Positions 8,621-16,447 of a stretch of DNA of 28,012 nt are shown in pieces. The notes below the pieces were generated by a model that saw only the letters and a program-made list of their open reading frames with translations, did no database searches and was not told the DNA's origin. The stretch spans positions 1 to 28,012 of the forward strand of contig CAYTLQ010000024.1 in NCBI GenBank assembly GCA_964438715.1, given 5' to 3'. A program made the position numbers and the translations under genes. This DNA comes from CAYTLQ01 sp964438715. Lineage in GTDB: Bacteria; Bacteroidota; Ignavibacteria; Ignavibacteriales; Ignavibacteriaceae. The number at the start of each line of letters is the position of its first letter. The first letter of the stretch is position 1.

Positions 8621-9340
8621 ATGTTAGAAATAGTAAAAAGCAGTCAGCGAGGTAAAACCCATATTGACTGGCTCGAAAGTTATCACAGTTTTTCCTTCGG
8701 CGAGTTTCATAATCCGGAAATGATTCACTTTGGCCCGCTTCGTGTATTAAATGACGACTATGTAGCCGCAGGCGGAGGATTTCCAACGCATCCTCATAAA
8801 GATATGGAGATCATTACTTATGTTGTTCAGGGCGCTCTTGAGCATAGGGATAGTATGGGCAATGGTGAGGTAATTTATGCTGATGAAGTTCAGAAAATGT
8901 CAGCCGGGAAAGGGATATATCATTCGGAATTTAATCATTCGCAAAATGAACCGGTACATCTCTACCAGACATGGATAATTCCCGATAAAAGGAATCTTCA
9001 ACCCAATTACGAGCAGAGAAAATTCAACCGTGAAAAGAGAACAAATGTTCTTTTACCGGTAGCAAGTCCCGACGCACGCGGAGAATCAATACACATCAGT
9101 CAGGATGCTGTAATGTTTATTTCTTATCTTGAGAAAGGAAAAGAAATTGTGCATCCAGTAGAAGAAAATCGTGGGCTGTATTTACATCTCATCGAAGGTA
9201 ACATAACTGCAAACGGTGTTCAACTGATGCCCGGAGATGCAATAAAAGTCAGTGCTGAGAATAATCTAAAAATTTCCGCTGATGAAAACTCCGAATTCAT
9301 ACTGTTCGATGTCCGGCTCAATTTTGTAATGTTACAATAA
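8621..9340 (+). CDS. pirin family protein (quercetin 2,3-dioxygenase-like, YhhW type)
   Basis: A 239-residue bicupin. The N-terminal cupin carries the full metal-binding set: H57 and H59 in FPTHPHKDME, and H101 and E103 in GKGIYHSEFNHS, at the same positions reported for E. coli YhhW. This set binds iron or another divalent metal, and homologues show quercetinase activity in vitro. The C-terminal half (about 150-239) is a degenerate cupin, as is usual. A good Shine-Dalgarno (AAGGTGGT, 8607-8613) lies 7 nt before the ATG, and the gene starts 16 bp after the nitroreductase. With the MarR regulator this forms a common type of electrophile-responsive cluster. The physiological substrate is unknown. 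Confidence 0.94.
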   Translation: MLEIVKSSQRGKTHIDWLESYHSFSFGEFHNPEMIHFGPLRVLNDDYVAAGGGFPTHPHKDMEIITYVVQGALEHRDSMGNGEVIYADEVQKMSAGKGIYHSEFNHSQNEPVHLYQTWIIPDKRNLQPNYEQRKFNREKRTNVLLPVASPDARGESIHISQDAVMFISYLEKGKEIVHPVEENRGLYLHLIEGNITANGVQLMPGDAIKVSAENNLKISADENSEFILFDVRLNFVMLQ

Positions 9341-9354
9341 ATATTGAGATAATA

Positions 9355-9387
9355 AGGGATCGAATTGATATATCGGTCCCTCTCTTT
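9355..9387 (+). terminator. probable terminator after the pirin gene
   Basis: A 9-bp stem AGGGATCGA (9355-9363)/TCGGTCCCT (9373-9381), with one G-U pair and a 9-nt loop, is followed by CTCTTT. It lies 15 bp after the pirin stop. The T tract is imperfect, so termination may be partial. Confidence 0.6.
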
Positions 9388-9460
9388 AAAGACATTAATT
9401 GTTCTTCCCGCAATTTAATCTTGCCGTTTATCAAACCTTTTTTCTGAGGCAACGCACATT

Positions 9461-9482
9461 TTGTATTTTGCCTGTTACAATT
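9461..9482 (+). promoter_or_regulatory. possible promoter element of the histidine kinase gene
   Basis: TTGTATTTTG (9461-9470) followed by TTACAATT (9475-9482), which contains a TACAAT -10-like hexamer with a preceding TG. The same two blocks recur upstream of the Sel1-repeat gene (16401-16424). No standard -35 box is found at the right distance. Confidence 0.3.
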
Positions 9483-9495
9483 ATTAAAAATTCTT

Positions 9496-10992
9496 ATGCA
9501 AAAGCCGGTAAAAAAAATAGGTTTCATCATACTGTTGATTATCATCGTGCCGGCGTTATTCATTTCCATTTATCAATACAGCTCCTTGAACCGCGATGAA
9601 ATCCTAATAGAGCAAATATATAAAGAACAACTTAGCGGAGTTTTGTTTTCTGTTAATCAGTACTCCGAAGATGTAGTACGAAGTTGGAAAAATGAGTACG
9701 AACGATTCCTTACATTACCAAAACTAAAAGATAGTGTTTTCCGAAAAACCGGACTTGTAACGATTTTTCAACCGGATAATTTAGATTCTTCAGTACCTTC
9801 TGAGCTTAGGCGCATACTGCAATCGCAAAACCTTCCTGCCATCCGATCACGACTTGAACGGTATAGCCAAAGCAATTATTACAAAATCGAACCCTTTCTC
9901 ATCGAAACTGATAAGGAACATTTTTATCTTGCTTTCTTTACCGGTGAATTTTCCCCTGAAAAAAAATTTACACTCTTCCGGCTGAACAAAAATGCATTTC
10001 TACGAAGTGTAATATTCCCACGGATGTCTTTCAGTGCCGGCGAACAATTTGTTATAGCCGTTACGGACTCTGCATCAGGTAATATTCTTCTCTCCACAAC
10101 TCGCACCACTCCGGAAGAATTACAGGTGTACTCACGGTTATGGATGATACCAGGAATTAATCTGGGAATTCGAATTCAGGGACAAACTATTCTTTCTCTG
10201 GTGAAGGAACGAACAAAATCTCTTTTTATCCTTCTTGGAATAAGTAACCTCCTTATCCTCATCGGCAGTATTTTTCTCTTTCGAAATATAAACCGCGAGG
10301 TACGCCTTGCACAGATAAAATCGGACTTCGTCTCGAATGTTTCACACGAACTGCGCACGCCATTGGCTCTTATACACATGTTTGCTGAAACACTGGAAAT
10401 GGGCAGGGTTAAAACCGATGAAAAGAAAAATCAATATTATACCATAATACGGCAGGAAACGGAACGATTGAGCAGTATTGTTAATAAAATTCTCAATTTT
10501 TCTCAGTTTGAGGCCGGCAAACGAAAATATAACTTCGGCATTATTACCGTAAATGAATTTGTTGACTCTGTTCTCTCTTCCTATCGTTTTCACCTTGAGC
10601 AGAAAGGTTTTCATCTTACAGTAAAGCTGGCTGAATTTCTTCCAAAAATTACCGGCGATAAAGAGGCTCTGTCCGAAGCATTAATAAATCTGCTTGATAA
10701 TGCGATGAAATACAGTACTGAGATAAAAGAGATAGTAGTGGAGACCGGAAAAACTTCCGAAGGTGTTTTTATTGCTGTTACCGATAAGGGCATTGGTATT
10801 TCCGAAGATGATAAAAAGAAAGTTTTTGATAAATTCTATCGTGTTTCAAAAGGAAATATCCACGCTACAAAAGGAACAGGACTCGGTCTTTCTATCGTGA
10901 AACATATAGTAGATTCACACAAAGGCAAAATTGAATTAGAGAGTACTCAAGGCAAAGGCAGTACCTTTAAAATTATTCTACCCGCTCAATAA
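9496..10992 (+). CDS. membrane sensor histidine kinase
   Basis: A 498-residue two-component sensor. TM1 lies at about residues 6-24, a periplasmic sensor region of roughly 215 residues without a recognised fold follows, and TM2 is at about 243-262. TM2 joins the HisKA domain with only about 20 residues between, leaving no room for a standard HAMP or PAS domain. The phosphorylated histidine is H284 (SNVSHELRTPLA). The HATPase domain shows the N box (LINLLDNAMKYS), G1 (VTDKGIGIS), F box (VFDKFYRV) and G2 (TKGTGLGLSIVKH). The response regulator gene starts 20 bp downstream and is surely its partner. No Shine-Dalgarno is visible. The signal sensed is unknown. Confidence 0.95.
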   Translation: MQKPVKKIGFIILLIIIVPALFISIYQYSSLNRDEILIEQIYKEQLSGVLFSVNQYSEDVVRSWKNEYERFLTLPKLKDSVFRKTGLVTIFQPDNLDSSVPSELRRILQSQNLPAIRSRLERYSQSNYYKIEPFLIETDKEHFYLAFFTGEFSPEKKFTLFRLNKNAFLRSVIFPRMSFSAGEQFVIAVTDSASGNILLSTTRTTPEELQVYSRLWMIPGINLGIRIQGQTILSLVKERTKSLFILLGISNLLILIGSIFLFRNINREVRLAQIKSDFVSNVSHELRTPLALIHMFAETLEMGRVKTDEKKNQYYTIIRQETERLSSIVNKILNFSQFEAGKRKYNFGIITVNEFVDSVLSSYRFHLEQKGFHLTVKLAEFLPKITGDKEALSEALINLLDNAMKYSTEIKEIVVETGKTSEGVFIAVTDKGIGISEDDKKKVFDKFYRVSKGNIHATKGTGLGLSIVKHIVDSHKGKIELESTQGKGSTFKIILPAQ

Positions 10993-11012
10993 TAAATTGT
11001 AATTTAGAAAGT

Positions 11013-11705
11013 ATGAAAAAAATTCTTATTGCAGAAGATGAACCCAATATGCGGATTGGCTTAAAAGATAATCTCGAATTCGAAGGTTATGAAGTCACTC
11101 TTGCGGAAGACGGTATGGAGGCATATTCCAACTTACGACAAAATTTTTATGACCTGCTCATCCTCGATGTAATGATGCCGAAAATGTCTGGTTTTGATGT
11201 TTGTAAAAAAATACGGGCGGAAGGAATAAAAACTCCCGTAATTTTCCTCACTGCCAAGGGTGAGGAAATTGATAAAATACTGGGCTTAGAAATCGGAGCC
11301 GATGACTACATAACCAAGCCGTTCAGTCTGCGTGAATTGCTTGCCCGCATTAAAGCCATTCTTCGTCGAACAGAAGAGGTAGGAACTGCCGCGGCTGATG
11401 AAAAGAATGTAAGTATTGGAAAACTGCAAATTAACTTTAAATCTTACACAGCAACCGAAAACGGCAAACCTGTGCAAATGACACACAGGGAATATGAAAT
11501 TATTCATCTTCTATGGGTAAATCGTAATAAAACAGTCAGCCGTGATGAACTGCTTAATAAAATCTGGGGGTACGATGAAAATCCCTCAACACGAACGGTC
11601 GATAATTTTATCGTAAAAATACGCCAGAAAATAGAAACCGATGCCAATCACCCGCAAATTATACTTACGGTACATGGTATCGGTTACAAAATGGTAATAG
11701 GGTAA
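11013..11705 (+). CDS. OmpR/PhoB-family response regulator
   Basis: A 230-residue DNA-binding response regulator. The receiver domain (1-118) has the acidic pocket E8/D9, phosphoacceptor D52 in LLILDVMMP, T80 and K102 (YITKPFSL). The C-terminal winged helix (about 130-230) shows the OmpR-type ending VDNFIVKIRQKIE then VHGIGYKMV. It should be phosphorylated by the kinase encoded directly upstream. The gene ends 2 bp from the stop of the convergent TonB-dependent receptor, with no terminator visible between them. Confidence 0.96.
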   Translation: MKKILIAEDEPNMRIGLKDNLEFEGYEVTLAEDGMEAYSNLRQNFYDLLILDVMMPKMSGFDVCKKIRAEGIKTPVIFLTAKGEEIDKILGLEIGADDYITKPFSLRELLARIKAILRRTEEVGTAAADEKNVSIGKLQINFKSYTATENGKPVQMTHREYEIIHLLWVNRNKTVSRDELLNKIWGYDENPSTRTVDNFIVKIRQKIETDANHPQIILTVHGIGYKMVIG

Positions 11706-11707
11706 AT

Positions 11708-14020
11708 TCAGAACTCAATACTAAAGCCGCCGACAGGGAAGAAACGCCATTGATAAGTTTCAACTTGCCGGTTTTCTCGTACATCCCATTGATATTCATA
11801 AATATTTTTTCTGAAATAGATGTTTTGAATATCAATATAACTCACTAAAGTCCAGCCCGAAAAATGCCAGCGATGATCATAGCGTATATCGAGCCGGTGA
11901 TAGTCAGGATAGCGAAGTGAATTCAATTTTGTAAAGTCTTCCACACCCCGTTTTAGCATAGCAGAGCGCACAGGGTCAAACGGAGTGTACGGGCGGCCGC
12001 CTGCAAAACGCCAACGGAAACTGATTTCATGTCTGCTGTCAAATGTATAGCCGCCTGCAATGGTAAATACATGGCGGAAGTCGAAACTGCCGTCTCTTTC
12101 AACTCCGTCTAATGCTATGAATCGTGTTTTGGAGTAGCCGTATGAAACCATACCGTAGAAATTATCTTTGAGTTTTTTCTGTATTGTAAGTTCAACACCC
12201 CGCGAAAGCCCTTTCCCCTCACTGCTCAGTTGCCTGATAATGAACGCTCCATAATCACTTCCGCCATTTGAGGCTATAAATTCAGGAATATTCCTGCTGA
12301 CCGGAATCTGCGAGTAGTCTTTGTTGTAAAACTCGAGAGACAGTTTAATATCCTCATCAAAAAAATGTTCAATACCGGCAACGGAATGAACTGCCTTCAT
12401 AGTGAGTAACCCTCTTGATGAAGGATCAGCAGTCAGCCAGATATACGGCGGAGTCTGATAATTTACTCCATAGAACAGGTTCAGGTAAGTTACATCAGTG
12501 AGATTATAAGTAATTCCGCCTCTGTAGGAATAAACATTAGCCTTATCGATATATGAAAAGTTATCGTATCGTACACCGGCAATAAGTTTTAACTTCGAAC
12601 TTAAATAAAGAATCGGCTGGAGAAATGCAAATTTTTTAGAAGTACTTACATTAGTGTTATAATCAAGTGGCTCATAAACTATAGTATCAACTATACCGTT
12701 GATCACCGAATACGCTGTATCGCCGGCATACTTTACTCCATGAGAAAAGTTCACTGACTTATAGCCAAATCCTGCGGCAAGTTCAAAAGTACTGGTGAAC
12801 TTATAATTTATATCAGCTTTATAGTGTACTTCCGATTCAGTGGATGAATTACGATAGAATAAAAATCCATCACGGGGACGAGTGAGATCGCTGAAAAAAT
12901 GATTTGAACTCTTTGATGTGGTAAAAACTGCAAAACCATTTTTCCCTAAAAGTCTGCGGTAATTAATACCCAGCACATATTGATTTTGGTCGCTGGTAAT
13001 TTCATAATCTTTGAAGTAGCTATCAAGATTATACTCACCTTCATCAAAATAGGCGTGGTCTATGCCTCCCAATCCAATGAGAGAAAGTTGATTATTATTA
13101 TCAATATCATACACTCCTTTAAACTGAAAATTGGAATATTCCGGAACAATAACCACAGAGGTTGTATTAAGTTTGGAAATAATATCCAGATAGCTTTTTC
13201 TTGCAGAGAGCATCCAACTGCCCTGTTTGCTCATTGGTCCTTCTAAAGTGAGCCCTGCGCCCGCCATGTTCAAAGTAATATCGCCTTCAATTTTGTCCCG
13301 ACTCCCCTCTCTGAGCTTTATGTCCAAAACAGAGGAGAGTTTATCACCGTACTTAACAGGAAAACCGCCCGAAGAAAAAATTACTTCACGGATAAAGTTT
13401 GGGTTCACCATTCCAATCGGTCCTCCGCTTGCACCTTGTGTGCCAAAATGATTAATATTGGGGACTTCCACATTATCAATAATATTCAAATTCTCTGTTG
13501 GGTTGCCGCCTCTCACAAGTAAATCATTCCGGTCATCCGATGAGGTCATAACACCGGGCAGTTGCAATACTACCCGGCTAATATCCTCTGCACCGCCTGC
13601 CTGTCTTCTTAATTCCTCATACCCGAGTTGGTGGACTGAACTTACTATACTTGGATCCTCACCAAAGTATTCACCTGTAACAACCACGCCCTTTTCAAGA
13701 TTAAACACAGCTTCCCGTAATTCAAAAACTAGATGAAGAGTGTTACCTGCTGAGAGAACCACATCGGGATTTGTGATACTTTCGTAACCTATACTGCTTA
13801 CTCGTAATGTATAACGATTTACAGGAATGCCGTTGATATGAAACTCTCCGTTACTATCGGTTACCGTTCCATAGGAAGTTCCAAGTAATACAACCGTAGC
13901 GGAAGGAATAGGTTGAAGTGTGGACTTATCAACAACGCGGCCGTCAATCGCGCCGAGAGACTGTCCATAAGTATGTGATAATGAGATTAAAACAAAAACA
14001 ATAATGCAGAAAAATTTCAT
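11708..14020 (-). CDS. TonB-dependent receptor with carboxypeptidase-D-like regulatory domain
   Basis: A 770-residue outer-membrane receptor. A signal peptide (about 1-19) is followed by a carboxypeptidase-D regulatory-like Ig domain (about 22-95; GAIDGRVVDKSTLQPIPSAT), a plug domain (about 115-235; ISRVVLQLPGV, LLVRGGNPTENL, FPVKYGDKLSSVLDI), then a long beta-barrel ending in a terminal Phe (GGFSIEF) as expected for outer-membrane insertion by BAM. It imports a ligand using TonB energy; no SusD-like partner, TonB or transporter lies beside it, so the substrate is unknown. A GGTGA lies about 6 nt upstream of the ATG on the minus strand. The gene is convergent with the two-component system. 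Confidence 0.93.
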   Translation of the reverse strand: MKFFCIIVFVLISLSHTYGQSLGAIDGRVVDKSTLQPIPSATVVLLGTSYGTVTDSNGEFHINGIPVNRYTLRVSSIGYESITNPDVVLSAGNTLHLVFELREAVFNLEKGVVVTGEYFGEDPSIVSSVHQLGYEELRRQAGGAEDISRVVLQLPGVMTSSDDRNDLLVRGGNPTENLNIIDNVEVPNINHFGTQGASGGPIGMVNPNFIREVIFSSGGFPVKYGDKLSSVLDIKLREGSRDKIEGDITLNMAGAGLTLEGPMSKQGSWMLSARKSYLDIISKLNTTSVVIVPEYSNFQFKGVYDIDNNNQLSLIGLGGIDHAYFDEGEYNLDSYFKDYEITSDQNQYVLGINYRRLLGKNGFAVFTTSKSSNHFFSDLTRPRDGFLFYRNSSTESEVHYKADINYKFTSTFELAAGFGYKSVNFSHGVKYAGDTAYSVINGIVDTIVYEPLDYNTNVSTSKKFAFLQPILYLSSKLKLIAGVRYDNFSYIDKANVYSYRGGITYNLTDVTYLNLFYGVNYQTPPYIWLTADPSSRGLLTMKAVHSVAGIEHFFDEDIKLSLEFYNKDYSQIPVSRNIPEFIASNGGSDYGAFIIRQLSSEGKGLSRGVELTIQKKLKDNFYGMVSYGYSKTRFIALDGVERDGSFDFRHVFTIAGGYTFDSRHEISFRWRFAGGRPYTPFDPVRSAMLKRGVEDFTKLNSLRYPDYHRLDIRYDHRWHFSGWTLVSYIDIQNIYFRKNIYEYQWDVRENRQVETYQWRFFPVGGFSIEF

Positions 14021-14507
14021 CTTCGTTCACCAAAAAATTCAGATAGAGGACAGCACTAAAATAAAACCATTGTATGAGATTTCAATTATAAAGTTCGATG
14101 AGGGAATTCTGCTTAGTTCAGTAAAAATTATGAAGAAAGCAATCGTTCAGGAAAATTATTTCGAAAACTAATTACGATAATTCGCGTGGTTTCATAAACT
14201 CCCGAAGTTAGGTAGGGAATAAACTTTAATACCCTGTGATTCTAATTTATAATTAAGTTTTAGAAAGTTAGATGCATCAAATTGAAATGCAACTCAGCAT
14301 ATATTAGTTACATATAAATCAAATTTTTCGATAACGGGTAATTGTCAGGAATGAATTCATTATCTCAATTAAAGTTATTGATTTTCTGATCGTTTCAAGC
14401 TTTATTAAATTACTTTAATTATACAGCCATCAATTTATTGAATGATCATAATTATTTTAACAATGTGTCTAATGTTAATAACGCATATTAATTATTTAAT
14501 CACGCTA
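14021..14507. other. 487-bp AT-rich intergenic region
   Basis: This stretch separates the receptor gene from the toxin gene. It carries no open frame of note on either strand and no recognisable RNA. It must hold the receptor promoter near its left end and the 3' end of the toxin transcript near its right end; no clear terminator for the latter is seen. A perfect 12-bp palindrome, AATGAATTCATT, at 14350-14361 is the only compact symmetry noticed. The base composition is visibly more AT-rich than the flanking coding DNA. Confidence 0.5.
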
Positions 14508-14873
14508 CTATTGCAATTCAATTATGATTGCAATTGCCGCAGAAATTTCATCGATTTTATCTAGAGATAAATCACCAATTTTGGGAGGAATAAACCGCTG
14601 AATGTCAACACCACGAATTTGTAGCACATCAATTGCAGAGATCTTCGATAATTTGTTTTTCGAGTCAGGCTGAACTTTAATATGCCAAATAGAATTTTGA
14701 AAGCGTAAATCCCACCCCGTGATTGGTGCAATCAATTTGATTGGAAGTTTGCCAATAGAATTTGAGCTAATGACAACTGCCGGACGAGTTTTCTTAATTT
14801 CTGAGCCGATAGTTGGATCGAAATTTACATACCAGATTTCCCCGCGCTTAATATCAGAGGGTTTAATACTCAA
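14508..14873 (-). CDS. MazF/PemK-family mRNA interferase toxin
   Basis: A 121-residue protein with the family landmarks in order: KRGEIWYVNFDP near the N-terminus, the KTRPAVVISSN strand and loop carrying the conserved Arg, the IAPIT strand, a KISAIDVLQIRGVD strand and the C-terminal helix (LDKIDEISAAIAI). MazF proteins cut single-stranded RNA at short sequence motifs and arrest growth. The start overlaps the upstream HTH-metalloprotease gene by 11 bp, so the two are translated together. No MazE/AbrB-type antitoxin gene is present on either side, which makes the upstream protein the probable antitoxin or regulator. Confidence 0.92.
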   Translation of the reverse strand: MSIKPSDIKRGEIWYVNFDPTIGSEIKKTRPAVVISSNSIGKLPIKLIAPITGWDLRFQNSIWHIKVQPDSKNKLSKISAIDVLQIRGVDIQRFIPPKIGDLSLDKIDEISAAIAIIIELQ

Positions 14874-16032
14874 CTATATCACCCCCAAATTCTTTCCAAT
14901 CATTATTTGTCACATAATATTGGAATAACTTTTCAGCTTGCTCAGAGAGTATTTTATTTCTCTCACTAACTGATAATTTTAATATTTGTTTCTTTTCAAT
15001 TACCGATTGCCCGGCAGAAAAAATATCATCACCAAGTAAACGATTTGCCTCATCAGAACTAATTAATCCCTCAGAGAAAGCGTGCAGAACATTTTTTTCA
15101 AACCACAAAGATTTTTCTCTTTCCAGGGGTAACGGCTCGTTTTTTTTCCAACCTTGTTTATTTATAATTCGATACCAATTCGAAAAAGAATTTTTCGAAA
15201 TAATATCAAGGTCTCTCAGGCGATATAACAGAGCTTGGATACTCATCCCAAACATTTTCTTTAGTATTAATAATTCTCTTGGATGAAAATATTCACGATG
15301 TGAACCAACTACTTTTAATACGGATTCTTTTGGAGCCAAAAATGCTCCGCCAAACCTAAAAGCAACCTTTTCCTCATCTAAATTGCGCGGTACATCTAAA
15401 ACGATATGACCAAGTTCGTGGGCTAAATTTAGTCTTTGTCTCTCACCGGAAATATTTTTATTCGAAACAACTGCAACTGCTCTTAGCTGAGTATCGTTTG
15501 TAAAAGCGAGGGCAGAAATTCCATCAAAGGACTTTTCGCTATCTATTAACATTACATGAATGAGATTATTTTCAAGTACTTCAGTAAAGTTTGCTATAGG
15601 GTCCAAGCCAAGTTTCCATTTGTACCTTAATTCAATAGCAAATGATTCAACATCTTCAATACTTTTCACCCTGAATTTCTTAACAGGTATATTGGGTTTT
15701 GTTGAGGCATAAAGTAAATCTTGAATTTTTACCCGATCTTCCAATTTCGCTGCAACAATACTTTCAATATTTCGTTGCTCCTTTTTAGAAAGGCGAGAAC
15801 CTTTTCTATAAGCAATAAACTCAACTATAATAGATGGTTGTTCTAATAAATTGATTGTTTTCACATTAAGAGCTTTCGAAATTGCAGTTAAAACTTTTTT
15901 GGATGGTTTTATAATATTCCGTTCATACTTAGAAAGAGCAACTTTCGAGACTATACCTCCAGTTGCCGCAACAAGTTCGTCCAATGAGTAGTTTTTTGCC
16001 AATCGAAATTGTTTAAGTCTGCTACCAAGCAT
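14863..16032 (-). CDS. XRE-type HTH / ImmA-IrrE (M78) metallo-endopeptidase, probable antitoxin
   Basis: A 389-residue protein. Residues 1-60 form an XRE helix-turn-helix (LKQFRLAKNYSLDELVAATG, then KVALSKYERNIIKP). The middle holds the ImmA/IrrE-family zinc protease domain with HELGH at 205-209 and a downstream glutamate (E220/E221) before the AFRFGGAFLAPKE block, the usual third-ligand region. The remaining C-terminal part is helical, with DEANRLLG. Family members are regulators that cleave repressors (ImmA) or act as antitoxin-like partners. Coupling to a MazF toxin by an 11-bp overlap, and an operator over its own promoter, argue for a toxin-antitoxin role. The surrounding DNA is AT-rich and gene-poor, consistent with acquisition by transfer. 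Confidence 0.93.
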   Translation of the reverse strand: MLGSRLKQFRLAKNYSLDELVAATGGIVSKVALSKYERNIIKPSKKVLTAISKALNVKTINLLEQPSIIVEFIAYRKGSRLSKKEQRNIESIVAAKLEDRVKIQDLLYASTKPNIPVKKFRVKSIEDVESFAIELRYKWKLGLDPIANFTEVLENNLIHVMLIDSEKSFDGISALAFTNDTQLRAVAVVSNKNISGERQRLNLAHELGHIVLDVPRNLDEEKVAFRFGGAFLAPKESVLKVVGSHREYFHPRELLILKKMFGMSIQALLYRLRDLDIISKNSFSNWYRIINKQGWKKNEPLPLEREKSLWFEKNVLHAFSEGLISSDEANRLLGDDIFSAGQSVIEKKQILKLSVSERNKILSEQAEKLFQYYVTNNDWKEFGGDIVEY

Positions 16033-16049
16033 AGTATTTATTTTTTATT

Positions 16050-16103
16050 GTTTACAAATGTATTAAAAATTATCAATTTTGTAAACCTAAAAATTTTGTG
16101 AAC
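16050..16103 (-). promoter_or_regulatory. operator/promoter of the toxin-antitoxin unit
   Basis: A perfect 9-bp inverted repeat GTTTACAAA (16050-16058) and TTTGTAAAC (16078-16086) is accompanied by a third near-copy, TTTTGTGAAC (16094-16103), which differs from TTTTGTAAAC (16077-16086) at one base. On the minus strand TTTACA (16085-16080) and TACATT (16062-16057) are separated by 17 bp and form plausible -35 and -10 boxes; each lies in or overlaps a half-site. The ATG follows about 25 nt after the -10 box. Autorepression by the encoded XRE domain is the natural reading, but binding is inferred. Confidence 0.7.
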
Positions 16104-16244
16104 TTTAAATTTATCAGAATAAAGATCTCGTAAAAACAATTAATTAATTCAGATCTTCACTTTATTTGATCTTTGCAGCCATCACATAATTTAACTGCAC
16201 AATTTTTAGCACCCACGCAAAAAGAAACTCAAAGCGTCTCATTA

Positions 16245-16305
16245 AAAAATTACAGCAAACAGGAGAATTATATCTGTTTGTTTACTATTATTAACTGTAA
16301 TTTTT
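16245..16305. repeat. nested inverted repeat / hairpin of unknown role
   Basis: AAAAATTACAG (16245-16255) pairs perfectly with CTGTAATTTTT (16295-16305), 11 bp. Directly inside, CAAACAG (16256-16262) pairs with CTGTTTG (16274-16280), 7 bp, around an 11-nt loop. The two stems stack on the 5' side with a 14-nt bulge on the 3' side. It lies in a divergent intergenic region, so it is not an obvious terminator for either neighbour. It could be a small RNA, a tiny mobile-element relic or a regulatory structure. Confidence 0.6.
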
Positions 16306-16400
16306 CGTCGTTTGTGACTTATTTCCCAAGCTGGTCTTCAATAACTTGAGGTTGCTGTCTTTCACAACACAATAAGGAAACTGTTTTTGCCCATAAATAT

Positions 16401-16424
16401 TTGTATTTTGTTGGTATTACAATT
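16401..16424 (+). promoter_or_regulatory. possible promoter element of the Sel1-repeat gene
   Basis: TTGTATTTTG (16401-16410) and TTACAATT (16417-16424) repeat, with spacing 6 instead of 4, the blocks found before the histidine kinase gene at 9461-9482. TACAAT may serve as a -10 box. Function is inferred only from recurrence and position. Confidence 0.3.
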
Positions 16425-16447
16425 CTGCTAATTTTAATTTTTTATTC

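Larger units (their letters stand above)
16033..16447. other. 415-bp divergent intergenic region
   Basis: Lies between the divergent HTH-metalloprotease and Sel1-repeat genes. Its left part holds the operator-promoter of the toxin-antitoxin unit, its centre a nested hairpin (16245-16305) and its right end a shared promoter-like motif (16401-16424). No open frame with coding character is seen. Confidence 0.6.

Noticed and set aside
14350..14361. Perfect palindrome AATGAATTCATT as an operator
   Set aside because: Single copy, AT-rich and more than 300 bp from the receptor start; expected by chance at this composition.
14508..16032. Prophage or ICE repressor module (ImmA/ImmR-like)
   Set aside because: No integrase, phage or conjugation genes are nearby, and the second gene is a MazF-type toxin rather than an ImmR repressor.
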